From Thioclava sp. ES.031 (GTDB lineage: Bacteria; Pseudomonadota; Alphaproteobacteria; Rhodobacterales; Rhodobacteraceae), in assembly GCF_002563775.1 (NCBI RefSeq), contig NZ_PDJO01000001.1, positions 568,001 to 632,000 of the forward strand: a DNA stretch of 64,000 nucleotides. The letters are read 5' to 3'. Positions 63,161-64,000 of the stretch are shown here, one piece after another (the stretch's first letter is position 1; the number at the start of each line of letters is the position of its first letter). Below the pieces are notes generated by a model. That model saw nothing but the letters and a program-made list of their open reading frames with translations, was not told the DNA's origin and searched no databases. Both the position numbers and the translations under genes were made by a program.

Positions 63161-64000
63161 TCTGCTGTCCTTCGATTCATCCATGCCCTCAGTCGCCTTC
63201 CCAGGCTTGCAATCCGGCCAAGCTTGCCTGTCGCGCCCGTCATGTCGGCAAGCCGCACCAGCGCCCAAAGGCCCATCGCGATCGCGCTAACGAGACCAAG
63301 CGAGGCCCCGAGCGGTGCGTTCCATCGGCCAGTGATGTCCACGGCAAGTGCCGCTATAATTAGGGTGAGAGCTTGCCGCTGTACGGCGCGATTGAAGCGA
63401 AACCGGATGAGGCGGTAGGCCAGCCAGTATACAAGAGGAAGGTAGACCGTATACATTGCCAGAAATGCAATCCCCGTCGATGTAATGCCAGTGATTGGCA
63501 ATCCGACGAAGGCGGCGAGCAGGAGAACCGCCATCCCGATCGCTTCTGTCGCAACAAATGTTTTGCCCGCCCCCGCTGCAATGATGACGAAGCCTAACGG
63601 CCAGCTCATCACCTTCAGGATGTCCCCCAACAACTGCCATCGCAACACCTCGACAGCCGGGGCGAAGTCCTGCGTGTAAAGCAATTTGATTAGCCAAGGC
63701 AAGAAGCCAAGCATTGTTAGCAGGATGGGTGCGGCGAGCAGAAGAGCAACCTCTGTTTGCTCGTTCACCAGCCGCGTTGCGGTTTTGGGATCGTTTATGA
63801 CTGTGGCTAGGCGCGGAAAATAGTCGGTGCCCATCGCGCCGAGGACAAAGCCGAGATAGGTCATCCCGATTGCCCAAGCTGCCTGGAATTGCCCCAGTGC
63901 GTCAGGGCCCAGCTCGCGCTGCACCAATGTTCGCATCATGAGTATGCCGATGGTCGCGACCAAGCCACTGATCATGAAAGCGAAACCGAGGCGCGCCATT
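63157..64000 (-). CDS. Wzx-type polysaccharide flippase (N-terminus beyond window)
   Basis: C-terminal approximately 280 residues of a MOP/MATE-superfamily translocase with about eight visible helices. AWAIGMTYLGFVLGAMGTDYFPRLATVIND and the paired segment around LRWQLLGDILKVMSWPLGFVIIAAGAGK fit O-antigen or exopolysaccharide flippases. The frame is open to the window edge; the ATG at 63999 is probably internal. It would flip lipid-linked repeat units for the Wzy-like polymerase. Confidence 0.88.
   Translation of the reverse strand, partial: MARLGFAFMISGLVATIGILMMRTLVQRELGPDALGQFQAAWAIGMTYLGFVLGAMGTDYFPRLATVINDPKTATRLVNEQTEVALLLAAPILLTMLGFLPWLIKLLYTQDFAPAVEVLRWQLLGDILKVMSWPLGFVIIAAGAGKTFVATEAIGMAVLLLAAFVGLPITGITSTGIAFLAMYTVYLPLVYWLAYRLIRFRFNRAVQRQALTLIIAALAVDITGRWNAPLGASLGLVSAIAMGLWALVRLADMTGATGKLGRIASLGRRLRAWMNRRTAE

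Overview
The window is high-GC alphaproteobacterial chromosome, most likely from a member of the Rhodobacterales (Rhodobacteraceae). The evidence is protein similarity and gene order: pyrB / membrane PH-like protein / pyrC-like / plsY, murA / DUF2948 / hisD / UPF0262 / LMW phosphatase, infA / maf / RNase E-G / yacG, a 44-residue aa3 oxidase subunit IV, and GC hairpins followed by GGGATATTTA. I cannot name the genus from the sequence alone.

Layout. 1-20.97 kb is mostly conserved core: a type-2 malate dehydrogenase (cut by the window start), SixA phosphatase, a ferredoxin, argB, an SDR, plsY, a dihydroorotase-like gene that has lost its catalytic residues, pyrB, a UDG family-4-like glycosylase, an RND efflux pair, a DsbD-domain protein, yqgE, a Sua5-type gene, a DmdC-like acyl-CoA dehydrogenase operon, a tiny oxidase subunit, a lipoprotein and an AbrB-family membrane protein. 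21.0-24.2 kb is a scrap yard ending at tRNA-Thr(GGT): an apparently intact IS200/IS605 element (tnpA+tnpB), a chimeric TAXI-binding-protein/LuxR pseudogene, and a Slam-like beta-barrel fragment. 24.4-34.7 kb is core again (murA to yacG), but an NTF2-like gene is split by an IS607-type element whose boundaries can be placed to the base. tRNA-Phe(GAA) follows.

34.9-46.6 kb is an accessory catabolic block: a TetR regulator, a divergent three-subunit molybdenum hydroxylase, CoxG, a DctPQM TRAP transporter, XdhC, and a tyrosine integrase. Two palindromic sites in the tetR/coxM gap look like operators. The inferred logic is that the transporter imports a small organic acid, the Mo enzyme hydroxylates it, XdhC matures the cofactor, and TetR senses substrate or product. 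46.8 kb to the end is a polysaccharide cluster, all on the minus strand: manC-fcl-gmd make GDP-L-fucose, rfbABDC make dTDP-L-rhamnose, and there are GT2 enzymes, two GT11-like fucosyltransferases, a GT17-like enzyme, a DUF3431-like protein, an EpsG/Wzy-like polymerase, an epimerase and a Wzx flippase cut by the window end.

The most notable items are the two unrelated TnpB RNA-guided nuclease transposons within 10 kb (one with a readable native guide), the TetR-controlled Mo-hydroxylase/TRAP island with an atypical active-site loop, the catalytically dead PyrC-like protein, a 14-helix RND pump, and the eukaryote-flavoured glycosyltransferases in the fucose-rich glycan cluster.
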